Shown here piece by piece: positions 6,667 through 16,191 of a DNA stretch of 64,000 nucleotides. Under the pieces are notes generated by a model. That model was given only the letters and a program-made list of their open reading frames with translations, made no database searches and was not told the origin of the DNA. Each line of letters begins with the position of its first letter. Position 1 is the first letter of the stretch. Source of the DNA: Sutcliffiella tianshenii (GTDB lineage: Bacteria > Bacillota > Bacilli > Bacillales > Bacillaceae_I); assembly GCF_016908565.1 (NCBI RefSeq), contig NZ_JAFBED010000002.1, positions 62,001-126,000 on the forward strand, written 5' to 3'. The position numbers and the translations under genes are program-made.

Positions 6667-8349
6667 GTGTCAGTAAAAGTTCTAAATGGGAAACGTTTTG
6701 CACAGATGGTCATCCAGGGTGCAAATCATTTATCTAACAACGCCAAGACGGTGGATGCGTTGAATGTGTTTCCGGTTCCGGATGGAGATACAGGTACAAA
6801 CATGAACCTTTCTATCACATCAGGGGCAAAGGAAGTAAAAAACAATGTTTCCGAGCATATCGGGAAGGTTGGTTCTGCTCTGGCTAAAGGCCTGCTTATG
6901 GGTGCAAGAGGTAACTCCGGAGTTATCCTATCCCAGCTATTCCGCGGATTCTCCAAGCATATCGAATCAAAGGAAACGATTACAAGCAAGGATTTTGCAC
7001 AGGCGCTTGAAGCTGGCGTTCAAACTGCCTACAAAGCGGTAATGAAGCCTGTGGAAGGTACCATATTGACGGTTGCGAAGGATGCAGCAAAAAAAGCGGT
7101 TTCCGTCGCGAAAAATGAGGAAGATATCATTGTCCTGATGGAAGAGACGTTAAAAGAAGCAAATGCTTCTTTAAAGCGCACTCCTGACCTATTGCCGGTC
7201 CTTAAAGAAGTTGGTGTAGTGGACAGTGGTGGACAAGGTCTTGTATATATCTATGAAGGTTTCCTTGCCGAATTGAAAGGTCAAAGAATCGAAGATATCG
7301 TACCGTCCACTACAATGAACGAACTTGTGAATGCAGAGCATCATAAAAACGTGCATGCTGCCATCAATACTGAAGATATCGAATTCGGCTACTGTACGGA
7401 ATTCATGGTCAAATTCGAAGAAGATAAACTAAAGGCAAATCCTTTTACAGAAGAAAAATTCCGCAATGACCTGTCCAGACATGGAGATTCCTTATTGGTC
7501 ATCGCCGATGATGAAATTGTAAAAGTGCACATCCATGCTGAACAGCCTGGAGATGTATTGACTTACGGTCAGCTCTACGGCAGCCTTATCAACATGAAAA
7601 TCGAAAACATGCGTGAGCAGCATAGCAACCTTCTATCTGAAGAAGATGAATATGCAGCACCGGATGTCACACCTAAAGAAAATAAAAAACGTGAAAAGTT
7701 TGGAATCATCACTGTGGCAATGGGTGAGGGTATTGCGGAGTTGTTCAAAAGCATCGGAGCAAAGGCTGTTATTGAAGGTGGCCAGACGATGAATCCGAGT
7801 ACTGAGGACATTCTGAAAGCCATTGAGGAAGTAAATGCCGATAACGTCATCATCCTTCCCAACAACAGCAATATCATCATGGCTGCCAAACAGGCTGCGG
7901 AAGTTGCAGATCAGCATGTCGCAGTTATTGAAAGTAAAACGGTACCTCAGGGAATGGCTGCCATTCTTGCATTCAACCCTACAGGTGAGCTGGCAGAAAA
8001 CGAAGCAACAATGAAAGAGGCTTTGAAATCCGTTAAGACCGGTCAGGTCACATTTGCTGTAAGGGACACCAACATCGATGGCATCGAAATACAAAAAAAT
8101 GATTTCATGGGTATCGCTGATGGGAAGATTGTCCTTACAAGCAAAGACAAAAAGCAGGCTGCGAAAGATCTTCTTGAGACGATGATGGATGATGATGCAG
8201 AAATCCTTACCGTCATCTATGGGGAAGATGTCTCCCAAGAGGAAGTCGACGAGTTGGTCGAAGAACTTGAAGAGTCCTATCCGGATGCGGAAGTAGAAGT
8301 TCACAACGGAAAACAACCGTTATACTCCTTCATCTTCTCAATCGAATAA
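6667..8349 (+). CDS. fakA: Fatty acid kinase catalytic subunit FakA (YloV)
   Basis: 560-residue DhaK/DhaL-related protein. The N-terminal Dak phosphatase-like (DhaL) domain has ALNVFPVPDGDTGTNMN with the metal/ATP aspartates and GARGNSGVILSQ; the middle domain has the HIHAEQPG histidine motif; the C-terminal domain contains GGQTMNPST and ILPNNSNI. The family phosphorylates FakB-bound exogenous fatty acids, feeding acyl phosphate to PlsX/PlsY. GTG 6667 has TAAGGAGG 8 bases upstream; the reading frame opens earlier but without a ribosome site. The partner FakB is not in this window. Confidence 0.92.
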   Translation: MSVKVLNGKRFAQMVIQGANHLSNNAKTVDALNVFPVPDGDTGTNMNLSITSGAKEVKNNVSEHIGKVGSALAKGLLMGARGNSGVILSQLFRGFSKHIESKETITSKDFAQALEAGVQTAYKAVMKPVEGTILTVAKDAAKKAVSVAKNEEDIIVLMEETLKEANASLKRTPDLLPVLKEVGVVDSGGQGLVYIYEGFLAELKGQRIEDIVPSTTMNELVNAEHHKNVHAAINTEDIEFGYCTEFMVKFEEDKLKANPFTEEKFRNDLSRHGDSLLVIADDEIVKVHIHAEQPGDVLTYGQLYGSLINMKIENMREQHSNLLSEEDEYAAPDVTPKENKKREKFGIITVAMGEGIAELFKSIGAKAVIEGGQTMNPSTEDILKAIEEVNADNVIILPNNSNIIMAAKQAAEVADQHVAVIESKTVPQGMAAILAFNPTGELAENEATMKEALKSVKTGQVTFAVRDTNIDGIEIQKNDFMGIADGKIVLTSKDKKQAAKDLLETMMDDDAEILTVIYGEDVSQEEVDELVEELEESYPDAEVEVHNGKQPLYSFIFSIE

Positions 8350-8363
8350 TAAAATGAATCAAA

Positions 8364-8407
8364 ACAAAAGAAGGGGCTAAATACCCTTCTTTTGTATGTT
8401 TTTTTAT
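8364..8407 (+). terminator. Intrinsic terminator after fakA
   Basis: Stem ACAAAAGAAGGG/CCCTTCTTTTGT (8364-8395) followed by a T-rich tail with a run of seven T. Confidence 0.8.
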
Positions 8408-8414
8408 CGATAAG

Positions 8415-8445
8415 GCTGTTTAGGATAAGTGCGGAAATCAACAGC
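8415..8445 (+). repeat. Probable collapsed remnant of the structured repeat
   Basis: The stretch 8429-8448 (GTGCGGAAATCAACAGCGGT) is identical to the right end of the repeat copy at 34097-34224, including the right arm AATCAACAGC. About 15 bases upstream GCTGTT (8415-8420) matches the tip of the left arm. The interior is missing, so this looks like an internally deleted copy between the fakA terminator and sdaAB. Confidence 0.65.
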
Positions 8446-8491
8446 GGTATTTAAAGAATCATTAATATTGTCATACAGGGGGAGTGGGGAA

Positions 8492-9154
8492 ATGAAATAT
8501 AAAAGCGTCTTTGATATAATTGGTCCAGTAATGATCGGTCCATCAAGTTCTCACACAGCAGGAGCTGCAAGGATCGGACGGGTTGCGAGAAGTCTGTTTG
8601 GCAGACAGCCGGATTGGGCAAGCATCTCCTTTTATGGATCATTTGCAAAAACATATAAAGGCCACGGGACGGACGTTGCGATTGTCGGAGGTCTTCTGGA
8701 TTTTGATACATTTGATGAGAGGATTAAAACATCCCTATCCATTGCTGACTCTCTGAACATGAAAGTTGAATTCATTGAGGAAGAAGCAATCACAGATCAT
8801 CCAAACACCGCAAAAGTAAGAATCGGTGATGCACAAGGGGATCTGGAGCTTGTTGGCATCTCCATCGGTGGCGGGAAAATTGAAATCACGGAATTGAATG
8901 GCTTTGAATTGAGGCTTTCCGGAAATCATCCTGCACTCTTGGTTGTGCATAATGACCGCTATGGAGCAATTGCCGGAGTCGCTAACGTACTAGCTAAATT
9001 TGCCATCAATATCGGGCATATGGAAGTTTCACGGAAAGAGAAAGGAAAACAGGCTTTGATGACAATAGAAGTCGATCAAAATATAGATGATGCGGTAATC
9101 AATGAATTGTCTGCGCTTCCTCATATCACGCAAGTAACGAAAATAGTGGATTAA
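8492..9154 (+). CDS. sdaAB: L-serine dehydratase, iron-sulfur-dependent, beta subunit
   Basis: Beta subunit of the [4Fe-4S] L-serine deaminase, which converts serine to pyruvate and ammonia together with SdaAA. The 220 residues show the family start KYKSVFDIIGPVMIGPSSSHTAG with its SSSHTAG motif, then GTDVAIVGG, and a C-terminal ACT-type regulatory domain (about 148-220: LLVVHNDRYGAIAGVANVLA). ATG 8492 follows GGGGGAGTGGGG; an upstream in-frame GTG at 8429 lies inside the repeat remnant and is unlikely. Confidence 0.93.
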   Translation: MKYKSVFDIIGPVMIGPSSSHTAGAARIGRVARSLFGRQPDWASISFYGSFAKTYKGHGTDVAIVGGLLDFDTFDERIKTSLSIADSLNMKVEFIEEEAITDHPNTAKVRIGDAQGDLELVGISIGGGKIEITELNGFELRLSGNHPALLVVHNDRYGAIAGVANVLAKFAINIGHMEVSRKEKGKQALMTIEVDQNIDDAVINELSALPHITQVTKIVD

Positions 9155-9168
9155 CTTTTAGAATAATA

Positions 9169-9183
9169 ATGATAGCGCTTTCA
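9169..9183 (+). promoter_or_regulatory. Candidate catabolite-responsive element (cre) before sdaAA
   Basis: ATGATAGCGCTTTCA matches the CcpA consensus WTGNAANCGNWNNCW at all positions but one (T for A at position 5) and is a near-perfect palindrome. It lies between sdaAB and sdaAA, just upstream of the sdaAA ribosome site, where bound CcpA would block transcript elongation. Confidence 0.5.
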
Positions 9184-9205
9184 ATTTTAGGGAGGGGGAA
9201 AGAAT

Positions 9206-10093
9206 ATGTTTCGTAATGTAGCTGAATTAATCGAGATTGCCGAAAGCACAAATAAGAAAATATCAGAGATTATGATCGAACAGGAAATGGAGTTCACTGG
9301 CAAGAGCAGGGAAGACATCATTTCGCAGATGGATCGAAATCTCGAGGTGATGGAACAAGCGGTGGAAAGAGGGCTTCAAGGGGTCCAATCCGTTTCCGGC
9401 CTGACTGGTGGAGATGCCGTCCTGTTACAAAAGTATATTGAATCCGGAAAATCGCTCACGGGTAAAAATATCCTGGATGCTGTAAGCAAAGCTGTTGCCA
9501 CAAACGAGGTGAATGCAGCGATGGGTACGATCTGCGCCACGCCTACTGCGGGATCTGCAGGGGTGGTTCCAGGTACCCTATTTGCTGTAAGGGATGTATT
9601 AAATCCGACCCGCGAGGAAATGATCAATTTCCTGTTCACTTCTGGCGCATTTGGATTTGTAGTAGCAAATAATGCTTCCATATCAGGTGCTGCAGGTGGA
9701 TGTCAGGCTGAAGTAGGCTCAGCTTCAGGCATGGCAGCAGCCGCTATCGTGGAGATGGCAGGCGGTACACCGGACCAGTGTGCACAAGCAATGGCCATTA
9801 CACTTAAAAACATGTTAGGATTAGTATGCGACCCTGTAGCTGGCTTGGTGGAGGTCCCTTGCGTCAAGAGGAATGCAATGGGTGCGGCCAATGCCATGGT
9901 TGCAGCAGATATGGCACTTGCGGGAATCACAAGCAGGATTCCTTGTGATGAAGTAATTGACGCGATGTATAAAATCGGTCTAACGATGCCGACTGCACTA
10001 AAAGAAACAGCGCAAGGAGGGTTGGCGGCAACACCAACTGGACGTGAGCTAGAAGCGAAAATTTTTGGTGTTCCCTTACAAAAAGGTGAGTAA
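9206..10093 (+). CDS. sdaAA: L-serine dehydratase, iron-sulfur-dependent, alpha subunit
   Basis: Catalytic subunit of the two-chain serine deaminase. The 295 residues carry the conserved cysteines expected to hold the [4Fe-4S] cluster: in GTICATPTAGSAG, in GGCQAEVGSASGMA, and in LVCDPVAGLVEVPCVKRNA. ATG 9206 follows GGGAGGGGG. It is separated from sdaAB by 51 bases that hold a cre-like site, and it overlaps the start of recG by 8 bases. Confidence 0.94.
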   Translation: MFRNVAELIEIAESTNKKISEIMIEQEMEFTGKSREDIISQMDRNLEVMEQAVERGLQGVQSVSGLTGGDAVLLQKYIESGKSLTGKNILDAVSKAVATNEVNAAMGTICATPTAGSAGVVPGTLFAVRDVLNPTREEMINFLFTSGAFGFVVANNASISGAAGGCQAEVGSASGMAAAAIVEMAGGTPDQCAQAMAITLKNMLGLVCDPVAGLVEVPCVKRNAMGAANAMVAADMALAGITSRIPCDEVIDAMYKIGLTMPTALKETAQGGLAATPTGRELEAKIFGVPLQKGE

Positions 10094-12134
10094 ACTATCT
10101 GAAACTTCGATAACAAATGTTAAAGGCATCGGGGAGGAGACAGCCAATTCCCTCCATAGCATGGGGATTGAATCCGTAGAGGATCTTCTTATGCATCTTC
10201 CATACCGATATGAAGATTATCGCTTGCGGGACATTTCCGAAGTGAAGCATGATGAGAAAATAACAGTTGAGGGGAAGGTTCATGGCGAGCCTTCTCTTAT
10301 GTATTATGGGAAGAAGAAATCAAGACTGACTTTTCGCGTGTTTGTGGGGAGTTTTTTGGTGAAAGCCGTATGTTTCAATCGCCCTTTCTACAAAAACAAA
10401 TTGGCCATCAATGATACCATCACCCTGACAGGTAAGTGGGATCAGCATAGACAGACCATCACGGTAATGGAAATACACTTTGGTCCTTTAACAGGGGAAA
10501 AGGAAGTAGAGCCGGTCTATTCTGTAAAGGGTAACATAACAGTCAAGCAGATGAGAAAATTCATCCATAGCGCCCTTGGGGAATATGGCGACAGAATCGA
10601 TGATTCCTTACCCCCTGTCCTGCTGCATAAGTATAAGCTGCCATCTAAAAAGGAATCCATTTCAGCTTTACATAATCCAGTCAATCAACAAGTACTGAAA
10701 GGCGCCAGGCGCTATCTTGTCTATGAAGAGTTTCTGATGTTTCAGCTCAAAATACAGGCATTGCGAAAATATCAGCGGGAAAATTCACAAGGAATCTCAC
10801 AAAAATTTGCAGAGAATGACTTAACGGAATTCATTCAGGCTCTTCCCTTTCCGCTGACAGGTGCCCAAAGTCGCGTATTGAATGAGATCCTTAGTGATAT
10901 GTCCTCTCCTTACAGGATGAACCGTTTGCTGCAGGGTGATGTTGGTTCCGGGAAAACCGTTGTTGCGGCTATAGCGCTCTATGCATCCTGTCTTTCAGGC
11001 TACCAGGGGGCGCTGATGGTCCCGACTGAAATCCTTGCTGAGCAGCATGCACAATCTCTTTCAGGCTTGTTTGCATCCATCTCAATAAGGGTGGAGCTTT
11101 TGACGAGTTCTGTAAAAGGGAAGAGGAGAAGAGAGCTTCTGGAGCAATTGCAAAACGGGGAAATTGATATCCTGATCGGAACACACGCACTGATACAGGA
11201 CGAAGTGAATTTTGCCAGACTAGGACTCGTCATCACAGATGAGCAACATCGTTTTGGTGTGGGGCAAAGAAGGATCCTTAGGGAGAAAGGGGAGAGTCCG
11301 GATGTTTTATTCATGACCGCCACCCCGATCCCGAGGACACTTGCCATTACGGCCTTTGGCGAAATGGACGTCAGCATCATTGATGAAATGCCTGCCGGGC
11401 GTAAAGCAATCGAAACATACTGGGCAAAACATCAAATGATCGACAGGGTCCTCTCCTTTGTTGAAAAGGAATTACTGAAAGGGAGACAAGCTTATGTCAT
11501 CTGCCCCCTTATTGAGGAATCAGAAAAGCTTGATGTGCAAAATGCCATAGATGTCCATGATATGTTGACCCATTATTATAGCGGCAAATGGAAGATAGGG
11601 CTTATGCATGGACGCCTGAATTCTGAAGAGAAAGAAAAAGTGATGCAGGAGTTCAGCGACAACATGGCTCAAGTTCTGGTTTCCACTACAGTGGTGGAGG
11701 TGGGGGTAAACGTCCCGAATGCCACGATGATGGTCATCTACGATGCAGAACGGTTCGGATTGTCACAGCTCCATCAATTAAGGGGACGTGTTGGCCGGGG
11801 CTCCGAACAATCCTACTGTATTCTCCTCGCAGACCCGAAATCTGAAGTAGGGAAAGAGCGCATGAAAATCATGACAGAAACGAATGACGGATTCGTGCTG
11901 TCGGAAAAGGATCTGGAACTCAGGGGACCTGGTGACTTTTTCGGCAGAAAACAAAGCGGTGTCCCTGAGTTTAAAGTAGCCGACATGGTTCATGATTATC
12001 GCGCGCTCGAAGTTGCAAGACAGGATGCCTATGATCTTCTGCATTCACAAAGCTTTTGGGAAGATGGCCAATATGAGGGTCTAAGAAATGTGATTGAGGA
12101 ATCAGGCGTTTTAGACGGGGAAAAACTGGACTGA
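10086..12134 (+). CDS. recG: ATP-dependent DNA helicase RecG
   Basis: Branch-migration helicase that regresses stalled forks and processes Holliday junctions and R-loops. With GTG 10086 the protein is 682 residues, the same as in B. subtilis. Domains: N-terminal wedge/OB domain (about 1-240), then helicase motifs GDVGSGKT (Walker A), DEQHRFG (DExH box), TATPIPRT, and in the second RecA domain VVEVGVNVPNA and QLRGRVGRG. The start overlaps sdaAA by 8 bases; TTG 10065 in the same frame is possible but has no ribosome site. Confidence 0.95.
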   Translation: MSKLSETSITNVKGIGEETANSLHSMGIESVEDLLMHLPYRYEDYRLRDISEVKHDEKITVEGKVHGEPSLMYYGKKKSRLTFRVFVGSFLVKAVCFNRPFYKNKLAINDTITLTGKWDQHRQTITVMEIHFGPLTGEKEVEPVYSVKGNITVKQMRKFIHSALGEYGDRIDDSLPPVLLHKYKLPSKKESISALHNPVNQQVLKGARRYLVYEEFLMFQLKIQALRKYQRENSQGISQKFAENDLTEFIQALPFPLTGAQSRVLNEILSDMSSPYRMNRLLQGDVGSGKTVVAAIALYASCLSGYQGALMVPTEILAEQHAQSLSGLFASISIRVELLTSSVKGKRRRELLEQLQNGEIDILIGTHALIQDEVNFARLGLVITDEQHRFGVGQRRILREKGESPDVLFMTATPIPRTLAITAFGEMDVSIIDEMPAGRKAIETYWAKHQMIDRVLSFVEKELLKGRQAYVICPLIEESEKLDVQNAIDVHDMLTHYYSGKWKIGLMHGRLNSEEKEKVMQEFSDNMAQVLVSTTVVEVGVNVPNATMMVIYDAERFGLSQLHQLRGRVGRGSEQSYCILLADPKSEVGKERMKIMTETNDGFVLSEKDLELRGPGDFFGRKQSGVPEFKVADMVHDYRALEVARQDAYDLLHSQSFWEDGQYEGLRNVIEESGVLDGEKLD

Positions 12135-12151
12135 CCTCACACGTCAATCTC

Positions 12152-12185
12152 GGAAGCTAGCAATAGTCTGCTAGCTTCCCTTTTT
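12152..12185 (+). terminator. Intrinsic terminator after recG
   Basis: Perfect 11-bp stem GGAAGCTAGCA/TGCTAGCTTCC followed by five T. Confidence 0.85.
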
Positions 12186-12236
12186 GATTGTAAGGTTGTT
12201 TTTGGTGGGAAATTGGTTGTGTAAAAAGATTTTTTC

Positions 12237-12265
12237 TTGCAATATGGGGGACTCCTATATATACT
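12237..12265 (+). promoter_or_regulatory. Sigma-A promoter of the fapR operon
   Basis: TTGCAA (12237-12242) and TATACT (12260-12265) with an ideal 17-base spacer. The predicted start point falls at the left edge of the FapR operator. Confidence 0.75.
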
Positions 12266-12268
12266 ACT

Positions 12269-12287
12269 ATTAGTACCTAGTCATAAT
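12269..12287 (+). promoter_or_regulatory. FapR operator
   Basis: ATTAGTACCTAGTCATAAT closely matches the FapR inverted-repeat consensus (ATTAGTACCT followed by its imperfect complement). It begins 3 bases after the -10 hexamer, so FapR bound here would cover the start point and repress its own operon; malonyl-CoA relieves this in the family. Confidence 0.85.
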
Positions 12288-12307
12288 AGTTCGGATGGTG
12301 TAAATAG

Positions 12308-12874
12308 ATGAGAAGAAATAAAAAGGAGCGCCAATTATCGTTAAAAGACAAGATTAAAGAGAATCCTTTTATTACGGATGAAGAATTGGCGGAATTTTTT
12401 CAGGTTAGCATTCAAACGATTCGATTGGATCGTCTTGAACTCAGTATCCCTGAATTAAGGGAAAGAATAAAAAATGTAGCAGCACGTACGTTGGAAAAGG
12501 AAGTCCGCTCCCTGCCGATTGAAGAGATAATCGGGGAAATCATAGATCTTGAGCTGGATCAAAGTGCCATTTCCATTTTTGACGTGCAGAGCGAGCATGT
12601 GTTTAAACGGAATAATATCACTCGTGGGCATCATCTTTTTGCACAAGCCAACTCGTTGGCAGTTGCCGTCATCAATGACGAATTGGCATTGACCGCCAAA
12701 GCGACCATTCGTTTTACAAGACCTGTGAAGCTTGGGGAAAGAATCGTAGCAAAAGCTGTGGTCAATCATGTCGACAAGGAAAAAGGCAGGACAACCGTTG
12801 AAGTGAAAAGTACGGTGGGCAGTGAAAAGGTGTTTCACGGGGAATTTGAAATGTTCCGTTCTACAAGTTCTTAA
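12308..12874 (+). CDS. fapR: Transcriptional regulator of fatty acid and phospholipid synthesis FapR
   Basis: Malonyl-CoA-responsive repressor of fatty acid and phospholipid genes. The 188-residue protein has an N-terminal DeoR-like helix-turn-helix (about 20-60; [21 protein letters not shown]), a linker helix, and a C-terminal hot-dog fold (about 100-188) that binds malonyl-CoA ([16 protein letters not shown], then the [16 protein letters not shown] strand). It heads fapR-plsX-fabD-fabG, preceded by its own operator, so autoregulation is expected. Confidence 0.95.
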   Translation: MRRNKKERQLSLKDKIKENPFITDEELAEFFQVSIQTIRLDRLELSIPELRERIKNVAARTLEKEVRSLPIEEIIGEIIDLELDQSAISIFDVQSEHVFKRNNITRGHHLFAQANSLAVAVINDELALTAKATIRFTRPVKLGERIVAKAVVNHVDKEKGRTTVEVKSTVGSEKVFHGEFEMFRSTSS

Positions 12875-12897
12875 AAAAGCAAAGGCAGGTAGTAAAC

Positions 12898-13917
12898 ATG
12901 AAAATTGCAATAGATGCAATGGGCGGGGATCATGCCCCGAAGTCCATGGTGGAAGGAACAATGAAAGCGGTCGAGGCTTATCCCGATCTTACGTTTACTC
13001 TAGTCGGCGACGAGCAGAAAATACGGTCATTTTTAACAAATGATAAGAATATAAGCATCATACATACAGAAGAAGCTATATCAGGTGATGAGGAACCGGT
13101 AAAGGCGGTTCGGAAGAAGAAAAACTCTTCCCTGGTCCTGATGGCTAAAGAAGTAAAAGAAGGCCGAGCGGATGCCTGCATATCCGCAGGAAACACCGGG
13201 GCACTGATGACTGCCGGACTTTTGGTCGTCGGCAGGATCAAAGGGATTGAACGTCCTGCGCTTTCTCCTACATTACCCACCATCGGCGGTGAAGGGTTCG
13301 TGATGCTGGATGTGGGGGCAAATGTGGATGCAAAGCCGGAGCACCTATTTCAATATGCGCTCATGGGTTCCATCTATGCAGAAAAAGTGCGGGGAATCAA
13401 AGCGCCTCGCGTCGGATTGTTGAATATAGGCACCGAGGATAAAAAAGGGAACGAACTGACCAAAGGAGCCTTCGAACTGATCAAGGAGTCAGGTGCTATT
13501 CATTTTATCGGGAATGTGGAATCACGTGATCTTTTGAATGGGGTAGCAGATGTAGTGGTCACAGACGGCTTCACAGGCAACATTGCATTAAAGACGGTCG
13601 AAGGTACGGCACTTTCCGTCTTTGCGATGATGAAGGAAGCATTGACAAGCGATTTGAAAAGCAAGCTGGCAGCAGCGGTATTGAAGCCTAAGCTTAAACA
13701 ATTGAAAAACAAAATGGATTATTCGGAGTATGGTGGTGCTGCGTTGTTCGGATTAAAGGCACCTGTTGTAAAAGCGCACGGATCATCTGATGCAAATGCC
13801 TTCTACAATGCCATACGACAAACGCGCAATATGCTGCAATCCAACATGGTCGGCGTGATAACTGAAACCATCGAAAAGACAGATTTCGTTACTAATCAAG
13901 AGAACGGGGGAGAATAA
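12898..13917 (+). CDS. plsX: Phosphate acyltransferase PlsX
   Basis: Converts acyl-ACP and phosphate to acyl phosphate, the donor for PlsY, linking fatty acid to phospholipid synthesis at the membrane. The 339 residues start [20 protein letters not shown], and show [20 protein letters not shown] and [13 protein letters not shown], all typical. It starts 23 bases after fapR and its TAA shares a base with the fabD ATG. Confidence 0.96.
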   Translation: MKIAIDAMGGDHAPKSMVEGTMKAVEAYPDLTFTLVGDEQKIRSFLTNDKNISIIHTEEAISGDEEPVKAVRKKKNSSLVLMAKEVKEGRADACISAGNTGALMTAGLLVVGRIKGIERPALSPTLPTIGGEGFVMLDVGANVDAKPEHLFQYALMGSIYAEKVRGIKAPRVGLLNIGTEDKKGNELTKGAFELIKESGAIHFIGNVESRDLLNGVADVVVTDGFTGNIALKTVEGTALSVFAMMKEALTSDLKSKLAAAVLKPKLKQLKNKMDYSEYGGAALFGLKAPVVKAHGSSDANAFYNAIRQTRNMLQSNMVGVITETIEKTDFVTNQENGGE

Positions 13918-14873
13918 TGGGTAAAATAGCATTTGTTTTCCCGGGCCAAGGTTCACAGGCTGTCGGGATGGGACAGGAGCTAAAGCGAAAGTTTCCTGAG
14001 GTCGCAAGCATAATCGAAAAAGCGGATGAAAAACTTGGATATAGCTTATCCTCCCTTATGTTTGAAGGACCGCAGGAAGAACTGACCTTAACGTATAATG
14101 CTCAGCCTGCCCTATTAACAACGAGCATCAGTATCCTTGCAAAATTGAAGGAAGCCGGAATTAAGGCTGATTATGTTGCCGGGCATAGTCTAGGGGAGTA
14201 TTCTGCTCTCGTTGCGGCAGGCTCCATCAGCTTTGAGGATGCGGTGCAGACGGTTCACCTTCGCGGAAAGTTCATGGAAGAGGCGGTGCCTGCAGGAAAA
14301 GGCACAATGGCTGCAGTTCTCGGTCTGGATGAAGCAGTGCTGCAGGAAGTTACAGAACAAGTGACAAGCAACATTGCACCAGTCCAGCTTGCCAACCTCA
14401 ACTGTCCAGGACAGATTGTCATATCAGGGTCCACTGAGGGTGTACTGGCTGCATCCGAGCTCGCAAAGGAAAAAGGCGCAAAACGCGTCATCCCATTAGT
14501 GGTCAGCGGTCCTTTTCACTCCAGTCTCATGCAGCCGGCAGCAGAGAAGCTTGCTGCAGCACTGAAAACGATCGATGTGAAGAATACCTTAATCCCCGTC
14601 ATTGCAAATGTAGATGCTCATGAAATGCAAGAACAAGCTGATATCAATGAAAAGCTCGTCCAGCAATTGTACTCTCCTGTAAGGTGGGAACAATCGGTCG
14701 AACGCATGATTGAACTTGGGGTTGATACATTTATCGAAGTTGGACCAGGGAAAGTCTTATCGGGCCTGATCAAAAAAATAAATCGCAGGGTAACGACCAT
14801 CCCTGTCTATGACATGGAAACTTTGCAAAAAGCGCTAGATCATTTTCAAGGGGAGGATACAACAAATGCTTAA
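13917..14873 (+). CDS. fabD: Malonyl-CoA:ACP transacylase
   Basis: Transfers malonyl from CoA to acyl carrier protein to start chain elongation. The 318-residue protein has [14 protein letters not shown] at the N-terminus, the catalytic serine in [11 protein letters not shown], the arginine in HLRGKFM and the active-site histidine in SGPFHSSLM. Translationally coupled to plsX (1-base overlap) and to fabG (8-base overlap). Confidence 0.96.
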   Translation: MGKIAFVFPGQGSQAVGMGQELKRKFPEVASIIEKADEKLGYSLSSLMFEGPQEELTLTYNAQPALLTTSISILAKLKEAGIKADYVAGHSLGEYSALVAAGSISFEDAVQTVHLRGKFMEEAVPAGKGTMAAVLGLDEAVLQEVTEQVTSNIAPVQLANLNCPGQIVISGSTEGVLAASELAKEKGAKRVIPLVVSGPFHSSLMQPAAEKLAAALKTIDVKNTLIPVIANVDAHEMQEQADINEKLVQQLYSPVRWEQSVERMIELGVDTFIEVGPGKVLSGLIKKINRRVTTIPVYDMETLQKALDHFQGEDTTNA

Positions 14874-15606
14874 AGGTAAAACAGCCGTCATCACAGGGGC
14901 ATCCCGCGGAATCGGCCGTGCAATCGCCCTGGAATTAGCCGGGCATGGTGCCAATATCGTGGTCAATTATTCCGGGAGTGAAGCAAAGGCCTATGAAGTA
15001 GTGGAAGAAATCAAACAAAATGGCGGGAACGCTATCGCGATCCGTGCTAATGTAGCGAATATGGAAGAAGTTCAGTCGATGATGAAAGAAAGCCTCGAAC
15101 ACTTCGGAACAATCGATGTTCTAGTCAACAATGCCGGGATCACAAGAGATAATCTTCTCATGCGCATGAAGGAAGACGAGTGGGATGATGTAATCAATAT
15201 TAATCTAAAGGGCGTCTTCAATGCCACCAAAGCGGTGACAAGGCAAATGATGAAGCAACGCTCCGGCAGAATCATCAACATCGCATCGATCGTCGGGGTA
15301 AGCGGGAATCCTGGACAAGCAAATTATGTGGCAGCAAAAGCAGGTGTCATCGGTCTGACGAAAACGACTGCCCGTGAATTGGCTTCTCGTCACATAACCG
15401 TAAATGCGATTGCACCCGGATTCATAACTACGGACATGACTGATAAATTGACAGAAGATGTGAAAACGGAAATGCTGAAGCAGATTCCATTGGCGCGATT
15501 CGGCGAAGCGAAGGACATTGCATCGGTTGTTTCCTTCCTTGCATCAGAAAAAAGTGCATACATCACCGGCCAGACACTTCATGTGGACGGCGGAATGGTG
15601 ATGTAA
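14866..15606 (+). CDS. fabG: 3-oxoacyl-[ACP] reductase
   Basis: NADPH-dependent reductase of the elongation cycle. A short-chain dehydrogenase of 246 residues: cofactor loop [12 protein letters not shown] (12-23), NNAGITRDN, and the catalytic Ser in [14 protein letters not shown] with the YVAAK Tyr/Lys pair. It overlaps fabD by 8 bases with a GGGGAGGA ribosome site inside fabD. Confidence 0.96.
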   Translation: MLKGKTAVITGASRGIGRAIALELAGHGANIVVNYSGSEAKAYEVVEEIKQNGGNAIAIRANVANMEEVQSMMKESLEHFGTIDVLVNNAGITRDNLLMRMKEDEWDDVININLKGVFNATKAVTRQMMKQRSGRIINIASIVGVSGNPGQANYVAAKAGVIGLTKTTARELASRHITVNAIAPGFITTDMTDKLTEDVKTEMLKQIPLARFGEAKDIASVVSFLASEKSAYITGQTLHVDGGMVM

Positions 15607-15672
15607 TCAAGGTCCTGCTGCAGGATTTCTCCTTTACTTTAATAAAATTCTTGAGAAATGCTATGGGCAATC

Positions 15673-15701
15673 TGGTTTTTTCGGTAAACATTCACTATAA
15701 T
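15673..15701 (+). promoter_or_regulatory. Candidate acpP promoter
   Basis: A perfect TATAAT at 15696-15701 with a weak -35 (TGGTTT, 17 bases upstream), 21 bases before the acpP start. A separate promoter would explain higher acpP expression than the upstream fab genes. Confidence 0.5.
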
Positions 15702-15722
15702 ACTTGAGGGGAGGTGAAAGTT

Positions 15723-15956
15723 ATGGCAGAAGTATTAGAGCGTGTAACAAAGATCATTGTTGATCGTTTAGGTGTGGACGAGTCCGAAGTGAATCTTGAT
15801 TCTAAATTCAAAGATGATTTAGGTGCAGATTCCTTGGATGTAGTTGAGTTGGTAATGGAGCTTGAGGATGAGTTTGAATTAGAAATCTCAGACGATGAAG
15901 CAGAAAACATTACAACAGTTGCAGATGTGGTCAACTACATAAAAGCAAACACATAA
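15723..15956 (+). CDS. acpP: Acyl carrier protein
   Basis: 77-residue acidic carrier of growing acyl chains. The phosphopantetheine attachment serine is in [17 protein letters not shown]. Length and sequence match the B. subtilis ACP. The AGGGGAGGTG ribosome site fits ATG 15723; the in-frame GTG at 15714 lies inside that site. Confidence 0.98.
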   Translation: MAEVLERVTKIIVDRLGVDESEVNLDSKFKDDLGADSLDVVELVMELEDEFELEISDDEAENITTVADVVNYIKANT

Positions 15957-15970
15957 AGGCTACACTAGGC

Positions 15971-16000
15971 AAGCCCCGCTTAACAGTGGGGCTTTTATTT
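15971..16000 (+). terminator. Intrinsic terminator after acpP
   Basis: Stem AAGCCCC/GGGGCTT with an inner CT/AG pair, followed by TTATTT. Confidence 0.75.
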
Positions 16001-16086
16001 GTTTTCGTGACAGCCTGTATTTCTGCTCTGGACTATGCTAACATAAGTTTTTTACATAAAAATGATCAAATGGTGTAAGATGCTAT

Positions 16087-16114
16087 TTGTAACCTATCAA
16101 TAATTTGTTAAAAT
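16087..16114 (+). promoter_or_regulatory. Candidate rnc promoter
   Basis: TTGTAA (16087-16092) and TAAAAT (16109-16114), 16-base spacer, with an extended -10 TG at 16106-16107. It lies about 78 bases before the rnc start. Confidence 0.5.
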
Positions 16115-16191
16115 AGTCTTTGTTTACATGTTTCGTCACCTGAATGAAAAGTCAGCATAGAGAAAGAAGAATGTATGTTGGAGGCACCTTT

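Noticed and set aside
8429-8491. N-terminal extension of sdaAB from GTG 8429
   Set aside because: The extension would be encoded by the repeat remnant and lacks a ribosome site; ATG 8492 has a strong one and fits the family.
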